This document shows, in pieces, positions 31,743 through 41,032 of a stretch of DNA of 46,201 bases. The notes below the pieces were generated by a model. That model did no database searches. It saw nothing but the letters and a program-made list of their open reading frames with translations, and was not told where the DNA came from. A program made the position numbers and the translations under genes. Numbering within the stretch: the first letter of the stretch is position 1; each line of letters starts with the position of its first letter. The DNA comes from PFL42 sp964492235 (lineage in GTDB: Bacteria > Chloroflexota > Anaerolineae > Anaerolineales > E44-bin32): contig CAZBJQ010000005.1 in assembly GCA_964492235.1 (NCBI GenBank), positions 1 to 46,201 on the forward strand, written 5' to 3'.

Positions 31743-34700
31743 CTACCGGCTGGGCAGGCGGGCAGGGAGCAGGATCTCGAACACCGCTCCACCCGCCGGC
31801 CCGTCGATGATGGCGACCGTGCCGCCATGGGCCTCGATCGCCAGCCGGGCGAACGACAACCCCAGGCCGGTTCCACGCCGCCGCCCGGCCACCCCGGGGA
31901 TCTGCCCGAAACGTTCAAATACCTTCGATCGGTACTCCGGAGGGATCCCCGGTCCGGTGTCGGCAATGGCAATCACCTGCCAGTCGTCCCTCGCACCAAT
32001 GGAGAGCGCGACCTGGCCGCCTTGGGGTGTGAACTTGAGGGAGTTGTCAAGTAGATTCGACAGGCAGCGGCGAATCATCCCGGCATCGGCCAGGATCGCC
32101 GGAAGGTCAGCCTGGATGTCCAGCTCCAGAATGATGCCGAGGGCGTTAGCCTCAGGGATGTACAGGGCGATCAGGTCCTTGCACAGCGCCTCGAGCGAGA
32201 CGGCCGCCAGTCGCAGCTGAAAATCCCCGCTCTCAAGCTTGGCGAGGTCCAGCAGAGAAGTAACCATCTCCATCATCTGCTGGCAGCTGCGCTGAGACAC
32301 CGTCAGCGCCTGGTCCGTCAGGGGGGTTCGATCCTCGGGCTGGATGGAAGCCTGGAGCAACTTCAAGCTTCCCAGCACGGCGGTGAGAGGGCTGCGCAGA
32401 TCGTGGACGATCATCTCGGTGAGCTGTTCCCGGGCGCGATCCAGGGACTTCTGCTCAGAAACATCCCTGAGTACGATCAACCATCCGATCAAGGAGTCCT
32501 CGGCGTCCCGCACCGGGGACTCCGTCCGCTCCAGTGACCGCGACCTCGTGTCCTCGATTTCGAACTCGCGGCTGCTGCCGGGTGCGGCGTGGCCTTGGCG
32601 CAGCTCATCCAGAAGGCGGTGAACTTCAACCTCGTTGTATCCCAGACGCCGGGCGATCGGTAGCTCTGGATCCGCCAGCGATTTGCCGATGATCTGTCCG
32701 GCACTCAAGCCGGTGAGCATCTCCAGCTGGGGGTTGACGATCAGCACACGTCCGGCAACGTCGGCCATCAACATTCCCTCATGGGCCGAGTTGAGCACGG
32801 CCAGAAGCCGGTTGTTGCTTTGGGTGATCCTCGAGAACATGGCTGCGCTCTGCAGGGCCACCGCTGCCTGGCTGGCGACGGTCATCGCCATGCGGACTTG
32901 TGCGTCTTCGATCGGCACAGCCTGTTCCCACGTCAGCTCGAGCGCGCCCAGTATGTGCTTGCCCGCCAGGACGGGCACAGCCAGGATCGTCAACGGCCCT
33001 CGGAGGGATTCTGCTGGCACCCCCGGGTCGGTGCCACCACTTTCGACATCGAGATGGACGAGGCGTCCCTCGGCGACACAGGTCAGGACGTGGCTCGGAG
33101 GCTCCTGGCCTTCGTCGAGATCGAGGTGGACCGCCCTTCCGCCGCTGGCGTTTGCCCGCAAGACAAGTCGGCCGGTGTCTGCCTCGGGCAGGTACAGGCG
33201 GACTGAATCGGCCCCAAGCGCACTGCCCAGACTCTCCACCACGGCCACGCCAACCGACTGTCCGTCGGAGGTCTGTGCAAGCTCGGCGCTGATCTGGAAC
33301 AGGAGCGACTGCTCACGCAGCCTGGCCTCCAACTGTTGATACAGCCGCACATTCGCCAAGGCCACGGCGGTTTCGGCCGCGAGCTGAGCCAGGAAGCGAG
33401 ATTGCTCGCTGTTGAATGCCGCCGGCTGACGGTTTTCCAGCAAGACGACCCCGAGGCGTTTCCCCTGGCGAACGATGGGCGCCGCCAAGACGCTCTCGGT
33501 CTGGGGAGTGATCAGTGGTTCGACGCCGGGAATCTCGGATCGTTGGGCGATGGTGAGGGGGTCGTTCCGGTTGCCGAGCCACGCGAGTCGGCTGGACTTC
33601 CCGATCTCCGGCTGCCCCAGTTGCAGCTTGCCGGTTCCAGGGATCGGCGCCGCGCGACACCGGGTGTGGAACAACCCGGATCGTTCGTCAAACAGAGCGA
33701 TCTGACCGACCGATGCCGCGCAGTAGCGCATTGCATGCCCGAGCACGCGTTCGAGAAGCTCCTCCAGACTTAAGGTGCTGTTGATGTCTTGGCCGATGGC
33801 TTCGAGGGCGGAGATCTGTGCCAACCGGCGACGAAGTGCCTGGTCGGTCTCGGCGTACTCTCTTGAGATCGAGATCGCTAGCGCCGCCTGTCCGGCCAGG
33901 GTCTCCAGCACGGCGCGCTGGTCCGCTGACAGCTGGAGCGGCGTATCGAAGTAGACCGAAACCTGCCCGATGCACCGCTGGGGTGTGGGCAGCGGCAATT
34001 GAATCACGGCCCGGATTCCCTCGGACTGTAACAACTCCAGGTAGGCAGGATCCAGGTCCCCGCCATCGCCGGAATTCCAGGCGAACGCGGCTTGCTCCCG
34101 AAAAGCGCAGGCACGTTCGCCAGACTCAACGTCAACCACCATTGAGCCTGCCACGAATGCATCGCTCAGGCCGCTGGCACGGGCAAGGAACAGCTGGCCG
34201 CGGGACTCGTCGTGCAGGTAGATGGCCAGCCTGCCGGACCCGGCCACCTCCGTGATGGCCTTGGCGATCAGCTCAAGAGTGCGGTCCGGATCGAGGGTCG
34301 AACTGAGAGCGGCGGTAACCTGATTGAGAGACGTAAGAATGTCGGCCCGGCTGCGCGCCTGATCGAAGAGGCTGGCGTTCGCTAACGCCGCCGAAGCCTG
34401 CCCCGCTAGCGTTTGCATCAGGGAAAGGTCCGCGCTCGAGAATGACCTCCCCGCCTGCTGGTGGAACACTGCCAGACATCCGATGGTCCCCTCGGACGTA
34501 ATCAGTGGAACTCCAAGCCAGGCTTCCGGTGGGTTCTCCATCTCCGGCATGCCCATGGAGAGCATGATCCGGCGGGCGTCTCGGGAGATCAAGATCGGCG
34601 TGCCGGTTTGGATCACGCGGTCGGTCAGTCGATCGGCTGGCGGGCGGGTCGGCCAGGACTGCCGGAGCCTGTTCTCCACGGCCAACGGGTAGGAGATGGT

Positions 34701-35618
34701 CCGGGATCCTATGTCGAATTGCGCCAGATAGAAGTTGTCCACCCCGAGCAGGGTGGAGACCTGCAGGAAGATCGCGTTGAGGACCGTTTCCTTGTCCAGG
34801 CTGGTCTGCATCACCTGGCTGATCTTGCCTAGCGTGGAGAGCTCGCCCAGCCGCCGTTCGAGCTTGCGTTGGGTGAGGATCATCCGGCGCAGGACCGGAG
34901 CGAGCCCGGCCGGGACACCGCCGAACACCGCCAGGGCTGCCATGCCTCCCTGTGCGGAGGCCGCCCCGGCCACGGCCGCGTAGGGCAGCGGCAGGAAGGC
35001 CAGGGCGGATAAGCTTGCCCACTCCATCTTGCGCAATGCCCGCTCGGGGCCCACGGGCAGAAGCAGCCAGTGAGAGAACACGAAGATGCCAACGAACAGC
35101 ACCGACACCAGCATCGCCGGCGGGACGGAGCTCGGAGAGGGCTGCAGGCTCCATGCAGGGAGGAGCCAGGCAACCAGCAGCGCCAAGGCCTGGGTAGGGA
35201 CCGCCTGCGTCAGGGCGTTTCGGGTCCAGCCCCAGGCGAAAGCGGCGGCGCGTGACCCCTCCTGCCCGCGCCACAGGACATCAAGGGCCGCGCCCAGTCC
35301 CGTCCCCAGCAGCAAACCCCAGGCAACGGAGGCTGGATTGGGACCGAAGGCCAGGATCAGCGCGGGTATGAATCCCAGGCAGGTTGGCACGCGTCCAATG
35401 GGAAAGGGAAAGGCGCAAGTCAGGCCGATCAGCCCGGCGGCCAGGAGCAGGTCCGCCCAGGACGTGGCGGTGGGTGGGAATCGGATCAGGCCGGAAGCCA
35501 GAAACCCAAGCCCGACCAGACCGTACACCAGGCCGATGGCTCCGAGGCGGTTGCCGCTGGCCCGAATCGAGCCTCGCCAATCGGGGAGCGGAAGAGTATC
35601 AGAATGGTGCGAGGACAT
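31743..35618 (-). CDS. Membrane sensor histidine kinase with four GAF domains and a PAS domain
   Basis: The 1291-residue protein has about seven hydrophobic segments in residues 25-235. Four successive GAF-like repeats follow (about 255-410, 425-590, 605-775, 785-945), each introduced by an amphipathic signalling helix such as RRLGELSTLGKISQVMQTSL. A PAS domain (about 955-1065) comes next. HisKA has His1072 in MIVHDLRSPLTAV, and HATPase has NLLDNSLKF, IADTGPGIP and GTGLGLSF. It ends without a receiver domain. Four GAFs suggest integration of several small-molecule or redox cues. The gene starts 15 bases after the TPR protein stop, in one operon. Confidence 0.9.
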   Translation of the reverse strand: MSSHHSDTLPLPDWRGSIRASGNRLGAIGLVYGLVGLGFLASGLIRFPPTATSWADLLLAAGLIGLTCAFPFPIGRVPTCLGFIPALILAFGPNPASVAWGLLLGTGLGAALDVLWRGQEGSRAAAFAWGWTRNALTQAVPTQALALLVAWLLPAWSLQPSPSSVPPAMLVSVLFVGIFVFSHWLLLPVGPERALRKMEWASLSALAFLPLPYAAVAGAASAQGGMAALAVFGGVPAGLAPVLRRMILTQRKLERRLGELSTLGKISQVMQTSLDKETVLNAIFLQVSTLLGVDNFYLAQFDIGSRTISYPLAVENRLRQSWPTRPPADRLTDRVIQTGTPILISRDARRIMLSMGMPEMENPPEAWLGVPLITSEGTIGCLAVFHQQAGRSFSSADLSLMQTLAGQASAALANASLFDQARSRADILTSLNQVTAALSSTLDPDRTLELIAKAITEVAGSGRLAIYLHDESRGQLFLARASGLSDAFVAGSMVVDVESGERACAFREQAAFAWNSGDGGDLDPAYLELLQSEGIRAVIQLPLPTPQRCIGQVSVYFDTPLQLSADQRAVLETLAGQAALAISISREYAETDQALRRRLAQISALEAIGQDINSTLSLEELLERVLGHAMRYCAASVGQIALFDERSGLFHTRCRAAPIPGTGKLQLGQPEIGKSSRLAWLGNRNDPLTIAQRSEIPGVEPLITPQTESVLAAPIVRQGKRLGVVLLENRQPAAFNSEQSRFLAQLAAETAVALANVRLYQQLEARLREQSLLFQISAELAQTSDGQSVGVAVVESLGSALGADSVRLYLPEADTGRLVLRANASGGRAVHLDLDEGQEPPSHVLTCVAEGRLVHLDVESGGTDPGVPAESLRGPLTILAVPVLAGKHILGALELTWEQAVPIEDAQVRMAMTVASQAAVALQSAAMFSRITQSNNRLLAVLNSAHEGMLMADVAGRVLIVNPQLEMLTGLSAGQIIGKSLADPELPIARRLGYNEVEVHRLLDELRQGHAAPGSSREFEIEDTRSRSLERTESPVRDAEDSLIGWLIVLRDVSEQKSLDRAREQLTEMIVHDLRSPLTAVLGSLKLLQASIQPEDRTPLTDQALTVSQRSCQQMMEMVTSLLDLAKLESGDFQLRLAAVSLEALCKDLIALYIPEANALGIILELDIQADLPAILADAGMIRRCLSNLLDNSLKFTPQGGQVALSIGARDDWQVIAIADTGPGIPPEYRSKVFERFGQIPGVAGRRRGTGLGLSFARLAIEAHGGTVAIIDGPAGGAVFEILLPARLPSR

Positions 35619-35633
35619 TGGCGCCTGCTTCGG

Positions 35634-37583
35634 CTAGGTGGGCAGGTCGTCCGTCGGTGGCGACACCGGGGTGGGGGTCGGGGTGCGCGTCGGCGTCGGA
35701 GTGCGGGTGGGTGTACGCGTCCGAGTCGGTGTCCGGGTTGGCGAGCTGGTGACGCCCCCCAGCGGCGTCGGCGTGCGCGTGGGGGTGCGCGAGGGGGTAA
35801 GCGAGAACCTAGGCGTCGCCGTTGCGGCTCTCGTTGCAGTGCGCGTCGGGCGTAGGCCGGTGAGTTCGAACAGGTGCTCTTCCGCCAGGGCGCGCGCCTC
35901 GGGTGAGGAGCCTTTCAGAACGAGAATCCAACGCCAGTTGATGATGGCATCCTGGGTCTGCGGCGGATCGAGGCTTTCGTACACCTGAGCGCGCAGTGCG
36001 TAGCCGTCGGCCACGCGGCGCTCGACAAGGGTCTCGCTGATGGCGAGATTGAGGAATTCCAGCGCCTGGTTGTGGTCGCCAAGGAGATAATAGGCCTCTC
36101 CCAGGGCGATGTGGTTGGCGTAGCTCTCGACCCCAAAGTGCCGGGCACTTAGTAGATCGTCGAGGGCCTTCTGCCCGTCCAGCAACTTCAAGTAAGCGAT
36201 AGCCCTCGCCAAGTAGGCGAAGGCGTAACGGTCTTTCAGCTCCAGCGATCGATTGGCCATCTCGAGCGCCTGCTCGGGGTCGTTATTCCCGGCGAGGGCC
36301 CTTGCAAGATATGCCCACCCGCGCGGGTCCTCCTGCTGGTAGGCCACGAAGGTCTCGAGCGGCCATTGGGCCGAGGCGTACTGCTCAAGTTCGGTGTAGG
36401 CACGCCCGACGGCCAGGTAGCCTTCCAACAGGGTTGGGTCGGCGCCGCTGCCCTGCACGGCACTGTCCAGTGCTTGTTGTAGCCGCTCCCGGTTAATCTG
36501 GGCTTCGCTCATCCGGACGTAGACCAGAGGCGTGCCGGCCCCTGCATCGATTGCCTGCTGCAGCGTCTCCTCCGCGGTCTTCCACAGGCGCCTGGCTGTC
36601 AGGTACTCGGCTTTGGCTAGGTAGGCCTCTGTCAGAAGTGGGTCGGCTTTCATCGCTGCGTCGAAGTCCTCGGGGGCCCGATCCGGACGCAGCTCGAGCA
36701 AGGCGAAGGCGCGCCCTACATAGGCCGGGGCGTACTTGGCGAGCAGGATGGCGCGATCGAAGGCTGCGATCGAATCGGCCACGGCGCCGCTGCGGCGCAT
36801 GGACTCCCCGCGAAGGTAGTGTGCGTCCGGCCAGTCGGGATTCTCCTCCAGGACTTCTTCCATGCGGGCCTGGCTCGCCGCGTAATCGCCGGCAATGAAA
36901 GCCGCCACGCCTGCCTCATAGGCTGCGTTGTCTGGTCTCGGGGTTGCGCCAAAGACCGGGGTGGGAGTGGGCGTGGTCTCTACCAAAAAGGCCAGAGGGG
37001 TTCCCGCCATTTCGGTCGGGACGGGGGTCCGGAAGACCAGTGTGGATGCCGGCACTGGGGTCAAGGTTGGCGGACCGAATTCGGAAGTGGCGGAGGGTGT
37101 TGCGCTCAGCGGTGGTAGCGTCGAGGCCGGAGCGTAGGCTCGCGGCCGGAAGAGGGAGGCCAGTGGGATCGAGACCACACCGACCAGCAGAAGGACCAGC
37201 GCACCCAGTCCAACCCCTCCCAGGAACCGCCAGGGCACGGCCAGCCTCCGGCCTGGGCGCCCCCCGGCGGGGGCGCGGACGGAGGTTAGCTTGCGGGGAA
37301 GGCGAGCAGCTTGCTGGGCCTCTTTGCCCTCCGGCTTGCGGGCACCGAGGATCACCAGCCCGCGCAGCGCGGCGCGATTGGTCGGGTCAAGCTGGAGAGC
37401 CGATTCCAGACAGTAGATCCGCTCGCGGTTGGTGTCGACAACAGAGCTCAGCCAGATCCAGTATTCTGCATTGGCGGAATCGGATCGGACGAGTCGAGAG
37501 AACAGCTCCCGGGCTCGTGTTCGGTCGCCGGATCGCGCAGCTGCGATGGCCTCGGTGAGCATGGATTGGGGCGGAACGGTCAT
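35634..37583 (-). CDS. Membrane-anchored TPR protein with Thr/Pro-rich linkers
   Basis: The 649-residue protein has a short cytoplasmic TPR-like segment (about 8-85), a basic stretch and one membrane span (about 115-142). A Pro/Thr/Ser linker (about 150-225) follows, then about nine TPR repeats (230-560) such as YEAGVAAFIAGDYAASQARM and AFAYLARAIAYLKLLDGQKA. The last 60 residues are repeated TPTRTPTPT. The TPR part should lie outside the membrane as a protein-binding scaffold. It precedes the four-GAF kinase by 15 bases and may hand it a signal, which is an inference. No enzymatic motif is seen. Confidence 0.82.
   Translation of the reverse strand: MTVPPQSMLTEAIAAARSGDRTRARELFSRLVRSDSANAEYWIWLSSVVDTNRERIYCLESALQLDPTNRAALRGLVILGARKPEGKEAQQAARLPRKLTSVRAPAGGRPGRRLAVPWRFLGGVGLGALVLLLVGVVSIPLASLFRPRAYAPASTLPPLSATPSATSEFGPPTLTPVPASTLVFRTPVPTEMAGTPLAFLVETTPTPTPVFGATPRPDNAAYEAGVAAFIAGDYAASQARMEEVLEENPDWPDAHYLRGESMRRSGAVADSIAAFDRAILLAKYAPAYVGRAFALLELRPDRAPEDFDAAMKADPLLTEAYLAKAEYLTARRLWKTAEETLQQAIDAGAGTPLVYVRMSEAQINRERLQQALDSAVQGSGADPTLLEGYLAVGRAYTELEQYASAQWPLETFVAYQQEDPRGWAYLARALAGNNDPEQALEMANRSLELKDRYAFAYLARAIAYLKLLDGQKALDDLLSARHFGVESYANHIALGEAYYLLGDHNQALEFLNLAISETLVERRVADGYALRAQVYESLDPPQTQDAIINWRWILVLKGSSPEARALAEEHLFELTGLRPTRTATRAATATPRFSLTPSRTPTRTPTPLGGVTSSPTRTPTRTRTPTRTPTPTRTPTPTPVSPPTDDLPT
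35650..35810. repeat. Low-complexity Thr-Pro-Arg coding repeat
   Basis: On the plus strand the GTNGGNGTNCGNGT pattern is repeated imperfectly with periods of 6 and 12 bases. It encodes the Thr/Pro/Arg tail of the TPR protein on the minus strand. Such tracts vary in length between strains and can be misassembled. Confidence 0.75.
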
Positions 37584-37653
37584 GTGCGGCAGCTAGCCCC
37601 CTTCAGCTCGTCTAGGATATCGCCAATGGCGGGGGCGCGCCACCCCACTTTGG

Positions 37654-37659
37654 TATAAT
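37654..37659 (+). promoter_or_regulatory. Extended -10 promoter of LysM lipoprotein (leaderless)
   Basis: TGGTATAAT, with TATAAT at 37654-37659 and 9 bases before the GTG start. No -35 is visible. Confidence 0.65.
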
Positions 37660-37668
37660 GCCGCAGAA

Positions 37669-38652
37669 GTGTCTCTCTTTCTCGTCCTGGCGGCATTGGC
37701 CGCCGGACTGATCTCCCTGGCCGGTTGTACCCTTTCGACGACCGATTCGGCTGCGCCGACCGCGACCTTGCGTCCGTTCGACCGGGCGACCGCGACCCCC
37801 ACTCGCTCCCTCCGCACACCCACCGTAGTGCCACTGCCGACCGCCGGGCCGTCGCCCACGCCGTTCTCGCATGTTGTCGCGGCCAATGAAACGCTGCTGA
37901 GCATCGCCTCACGCTACGGCCTGACGCTCGAGGCGCTGGAAGCGGCCAATCCCGGCATCAATCCACGCCTGCTCAGCATCGGTCAGACGCTGGTGATCCC
38001 TGGTCCCGAGGGCACCCCCAATCCGCTGGCGATGGCGGTTGCAACTCCGGTGCCGCTGACGCTTTCAGCCGTCCGCTGCTACCCGCAGGTTACGGGCACT
38101 ACAACCTGCCTGCTGGCGGCGCGCAACCCAGCCACCCGCCCACCGGTGGAAGGAATGGTCGCCCTGGTGACACTGCTGGACGCGGCCGGTGCGGCCCTGG
38201 ACACGCGGCCGGCCTACCCAGTGCTGAATCGGCTCGAGCCGGGAGGGACGGTCGTTCTGGTGGCGGACTTCCCTCCGGATGGACCCGAATGGGATCATGC
38301 CCAGGCCGCACTCGACACCGCCTTTGAGGCGAACGCCGACGATGGGCGATTTGTCGAAGTGATCGTCAGCCGGGCGTCCCAACACCCGGCTGAGGATCGG
38401 ATGAGCTGGCGGGTGGAGGGCACCGTCCGCCTCGCGGGTGAGCCGACGAGTGGGGATGAAGGAACCACGGTCGTGTTGGTCGCGTTGGACAGCGGCGACC
38501 GTGTTCTCGGGTGCCTAATCTGGGAGCCGCCGGCGCCGCTCTCGGCCAAGGCGGAGACCCCGTTCGACCTGACGGTGTATTCTCTGGGGCCGCCGATTGC
38601 CAGCACTGCGCTCCTGACCGAAGCCCAGGTCCCACAACCTGCTCCGCCCTAA
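37669..38652 (+). CDS. LysM-domain lipoprotein
   Basis: The 327-residue protein has a lipoprotein signal with lipobox LAGC (Cys20), then a Thr/Pro/Ser linker. One LysM domain (about 68-111: HVVAANETLLSIASRYGLTL to GQTLVIP) should bind peptidoglycan or chitin-like glycans. A C-terminal beta-rich domain (about 125-320) has a Cys pair (CYPQ and CLLA) and no recognised enzymatic motif. The GTG start lies just after the -10 box, so translation is probably leaderless. It is divergent from the TPR-kinase operon. Confidence 0.82.
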   Translation: MSLFLVLAALAAGLISLAGCTLSTTDSAAPTATLRPFDRATATPTRSLRTPTVVPLPTAGPSPTPFSHVVAANETLLSIASRYGLTLEALEAANPGINPRLLSIGQTLVIPGPEGTPNPLAMAVATPVPLTLSAVRCYPQVTGTTTCLLAARNPATRPPVEGMVALVTLLDAAGAALDTRPAYPVLNRLEPGGTVVLVADFPPDGPEWDHAQAALDTAFEANADDGRFVEVIVSRASQHPAEDRMSWRVEGTVRLAGEPTSGDEGTTVVLVALDSGDRVLGCLIWEPPAPLSAKAETPFDLTVYSLGPPIASTALLTEAQVPQPAPP

Positions 38653-38812
38653 CCGAATGCCGTCGATCCGGGATCCAGGCGTTTGCTCCTGGGTTCGTCG
38701 TTCCCCTCTCGCACCAGGAAATACCCCAGTTCATTGACGCCTCGCGGCCTGGCCCTGTTTGTGCACCCATTGCTATCAACGCGCCGGGGCAAGGTGCCGG
38801 GCCGCAAGGCGA

Positions 38813-38842
38813 TTGTCCTGGGTGGCGGGGGAAGGGTAGAAT
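38813..38842 (+). promoter_or_regulatory. Promoter of the acetyltransferase-like gene (leaderless)
   Basis: TTGTCC (38813-38818), an 18-base spacer and TAGAAT (38837-38842), 8 bases before the ATG. Confidence 0.65.
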
Positions 38843-38850
38843 AGCGGGCC

Positions 38851-39627
38851 ATGGCCGAGGTGCGGCGTATTGCGCCTGAAGATCGCAACCAGCTCGCCGG
38901 GCTGCTGGACCCTCGTTCGGTCGCCGATGCGCTGCCAGCCTACTACGCTCTTTCCCACCCAGCGGACCGGGTAGCCCTCTTCGCCTACTATCACTCACCG
39001 AATGTGCCCTCGGGCTTCGTCGTTCTGGCGCGCACTGGCTTTGACCTGTTTCGCCCCCTGGCCGTCCCTTTTGTGGCTACACCGATGGGACTGGCCGCCC
39101 TGTTGGGCGCCGCCCTTGAGCCGGCGCGCCCGGTCATCCTGACATTGCCCATCGAGCAGCGGGAGTGGGTTCAGGATGTGGCCGATTTGGGAAACGCCCT
39201 CGTTCTCGATTTGCTGCGAGTCGACTCGAGGTCATACGCCCCGATTCTCAATGTCCTCGTGGTCGAAGCCACGGCGCCGGGCGGGCTGCCTCGCTATGAA
39301 ATCCGGTCAGGGGGTGTCACGCATGCGGCAGGTGGTTTGAACTGGATCGGAGACCTGTACGCCGAGGTCTACCTGGAGGTCAGCCCGGAGGCGACGGGCA
39401 AACCGTATGGCAAGTCCGTGCTCTCGGCGATCACGGGGCGTCTGCTGGCAGAGGGCAAAGTGGCTCTCTTGCGCCTGGAAGAATCCAACGTGGCCGGGCA
39501 TGTCGACGCCTACGAGATCGGGTTCCGACGTACCGGCGAGCGGAGCATCGTCGGGCAGGCCATGCTCAAAGACATCTCCCCCGTCGCGAGGCCGGGCCTT
39601 GGCGCCAACAACCTGGGCATCTCCTGA
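38851..39627 (+). CDS. GNAT-like acetyltransferase of unknown substrate
   Basis: The 258-residue protein starts MAEVRRIAPEDRNQLAGLLD, a GNAT-type first strand and helix. The second half shows VLVVEATAPGGLPRYEIRSG, AEVYLEVSPEATGKPYGKSV and ALLRLEESNVAGHVDAYEIG. The pattern of a helix after a GxGxxG-like turn, followed by NVAGHVDAYEIGFRRTGER, resembles the GNAT end where a residue after N contacts the product. The acetyl-CoA loop is degenerate, so activity is uncertain. The beta-glucosidase remnant begins inside its last codons. Confidence 0.6.
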   Translation: MAEVRRIAPEDRNQLAGLLDPRSVADALPAYYALSHPADRVALFAYYHSPNVPSGFVVLARTGFDLFRPLAVPFVATPMGLAALLGAALEPARPVILTLPIEQREWVQDVADLGNALVLDLLRVDSRSYAPILNVLVVEATAPGGLPRYEIRSGGVTHAAGGLNWIGDLYAEVYLEVSPEATGKPYGKSVLSAITGRLLAEGKVALLRLEESNVAGHVDAYEIGFRRTGERSIVGQAMLKDISPVARPGLGANNLGIS

Positions 39628-40180
39628 CGAGTTCCTCTGGGGGACCGCGGCCGCCACTCACCAGGTCGAGGGCGACAACATCCACAATGACTGGTGGCTG
39701 TGGGAGCAACAGCCGGGGCGAGTCAAGCAGGGGGATCGCTCCGGCAACGCCTGCGAGTGGTGGGGCAGGCGATGGGCTGAGGATCTCGGCCACGCCGACA
39801 GCACCGGGCAGAGCGCGCAATGGCCGTCGATTGAGTGGAGCCGGGTCGAGCCGGAGCCCTTGACCTGGGATGACTCGGCGTTGGGTTACTACCGCCAGAT
39901 CCTGCAGGGCGCCCGCCGCCGCGGGCTGACGGCTATGGTCACACTGCATCACTTCACGCATCCCCGCTGGCTGGCCGAGCCGGGAGGATGGCTGAGCGAC
40001 GATGCTGCCCCATCGGCCCGCCAGCCGCGGCCCAGCGTCGACGTCTGCGGTCAGATCCACAAGAAAAGCCACCTTTCGACAAACCCAGTCGAGCAGTACG
40101 CGCCGCAGGTCTTGGCGCGCCTCCTCTCCACCGACCACACCGACGAGATCGCCGTCGGCCAAGCCAGGGGTCCACAATGA
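39599..40180 (+). pseudogene. GH1 beta-glucosidase with a large internal deletion
   Basis: The frame from a TTG at 39599 (GAGG upstream) encodes 193 residues. Residues about 6-135 match the N-terminus of GH1 enzymes: ASPDEFLWGTAAATHQVEGD, NDWWLWEQ, SIEWSRVEPEP, and VTLHHFTHPRWLAEPGGW. Without a break, residues about 140-175 then match the extreme C-terminus (RQPRPSVDVCGQI then STNPVEQYAPQVL). About 270 residues are missing, with both catalytic glutamates (the NEP and ENG motifs). The junction is near 40000-40015. The frame stays open and overlaps the M23 gene start as ATGA. It cannot hydrolyse glycosides; a structural remnant role is not excluded. Confidence 0.75.
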
Positions 40181-41022
40181 TCGTCGGACGCGGAGTATGC
40201 CTCTTCCTATTCGTTTGTGCGTTGGGATCGGGTGCGCAGTCTCCGTTGGCAGGCGACACGCCGCCTGCCCCAGCCGACTCTCCGGACTCAGGACGCAGGC
40301 TGCCTGGAAGCGCAGGCCGGGGCTCGCCCGGCCACGACGTGTCGACACTCGTGCCCGCCGATCCGCCGGCAAGGACGCACCAGAGTTCAATTGACGAGGC
40401 GCCGGATGAACCGCCTCCTTTTCGACTACCCTTCGCGGGACCACCTGGCCCAGACACGTGGCTCTTGGAGCAGGCCTACGGCAACACCGTCTTTGCCTTT
40501 CGCGAGCGTACAAGCATCTACTGGGCAGGACAGGGGCTGCACTTCGGGGTGGACCTTGCGGCGCGATGCGGCACCCCGGTGCTGGCGATCGGGGATGGCA
40601 TCGTGGACAAGGTCGATAGCATCTACCACGGTGCAGGCCCTCACAGCGTGATGATTGACCACCCGAACGGTTACGCCTCGTTCTATGGGCATCTGCTGGC
40701 CCGATCGCAGCTAGTCGAAGGACAGCAGGTGAAGTCAGGGGAGGTCGTCGGATTGAGCGGCGATCCGGACCTGACGTGCACATCTCGCCCGCATCTCCAC
40801 CTGGAGATCCGCAATGCACCCTCCCACGGCCGGGCCTTCAACCCGTTGTCGCTGATCGATGCCGACTGGGACCGGATCGCTCTCATCGGCGCCTATCCGT
40901 TGGGGTTCGAGCAGGACTTGAGCCAGCCCTCGCGGTGGATTCGCCTTGGCGACCAGCCGGACATCATCTTCGGCGAACACCTGCTCAATGAGTATCCTCT
41001 CGCCTGGCCGCCAGATTGGTAG
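40177..41022 (+). CDS. Secreted M23-family peptidase (LytM domain)
   Basis: The 281-residue protein has a signal peptide (about 1-22, LFLFVCALGSGAQS). A Pro/Ser/Asp-rich linker follows, then a LytM metallopeptidase domain. Zinc ligands are in GLHFGVDLA (His and Asp) and in RPHLHLEI (last His), with the middle region GYASFYGHL. It probably trims peptidoglycan cross-links or acts in wall turnover. The ATG overlaps the stop of the GH1 remnant (ATGA) and has AGGGG in front, so translation looks coupled to the remnant. The ATG at 40177 was chosen as it starts the signal peptide. Confidence 0.88.
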   Translation: MIVGRGVCLFLFVCALGSGAQSPLAGDTPPAPADSPDSGRRLPGSAGRGSPGHDVSTLVPADPPARTHQSSIDEAPDEPPPFRLPFAGPPGPDTWLLEQAYGNTVFAFRERTSIYWAGQGLHFGVDLAARCGTPVLAIGDGIVDKVDSIYHGAGPHSVMIDHPNGYASFYGHLLARSQLVEGQQVKSGEVVGLSGDPDLTCTSRPHLHLEIRNAPSHGRAFNPLSLIDADWDRIALIGAYPLGFEQDLSQPSRWIRLGDQPDIIFGEHLLNEYPLAWPPDW

Positions 41023-41032
41023 CAGCAGTAGC

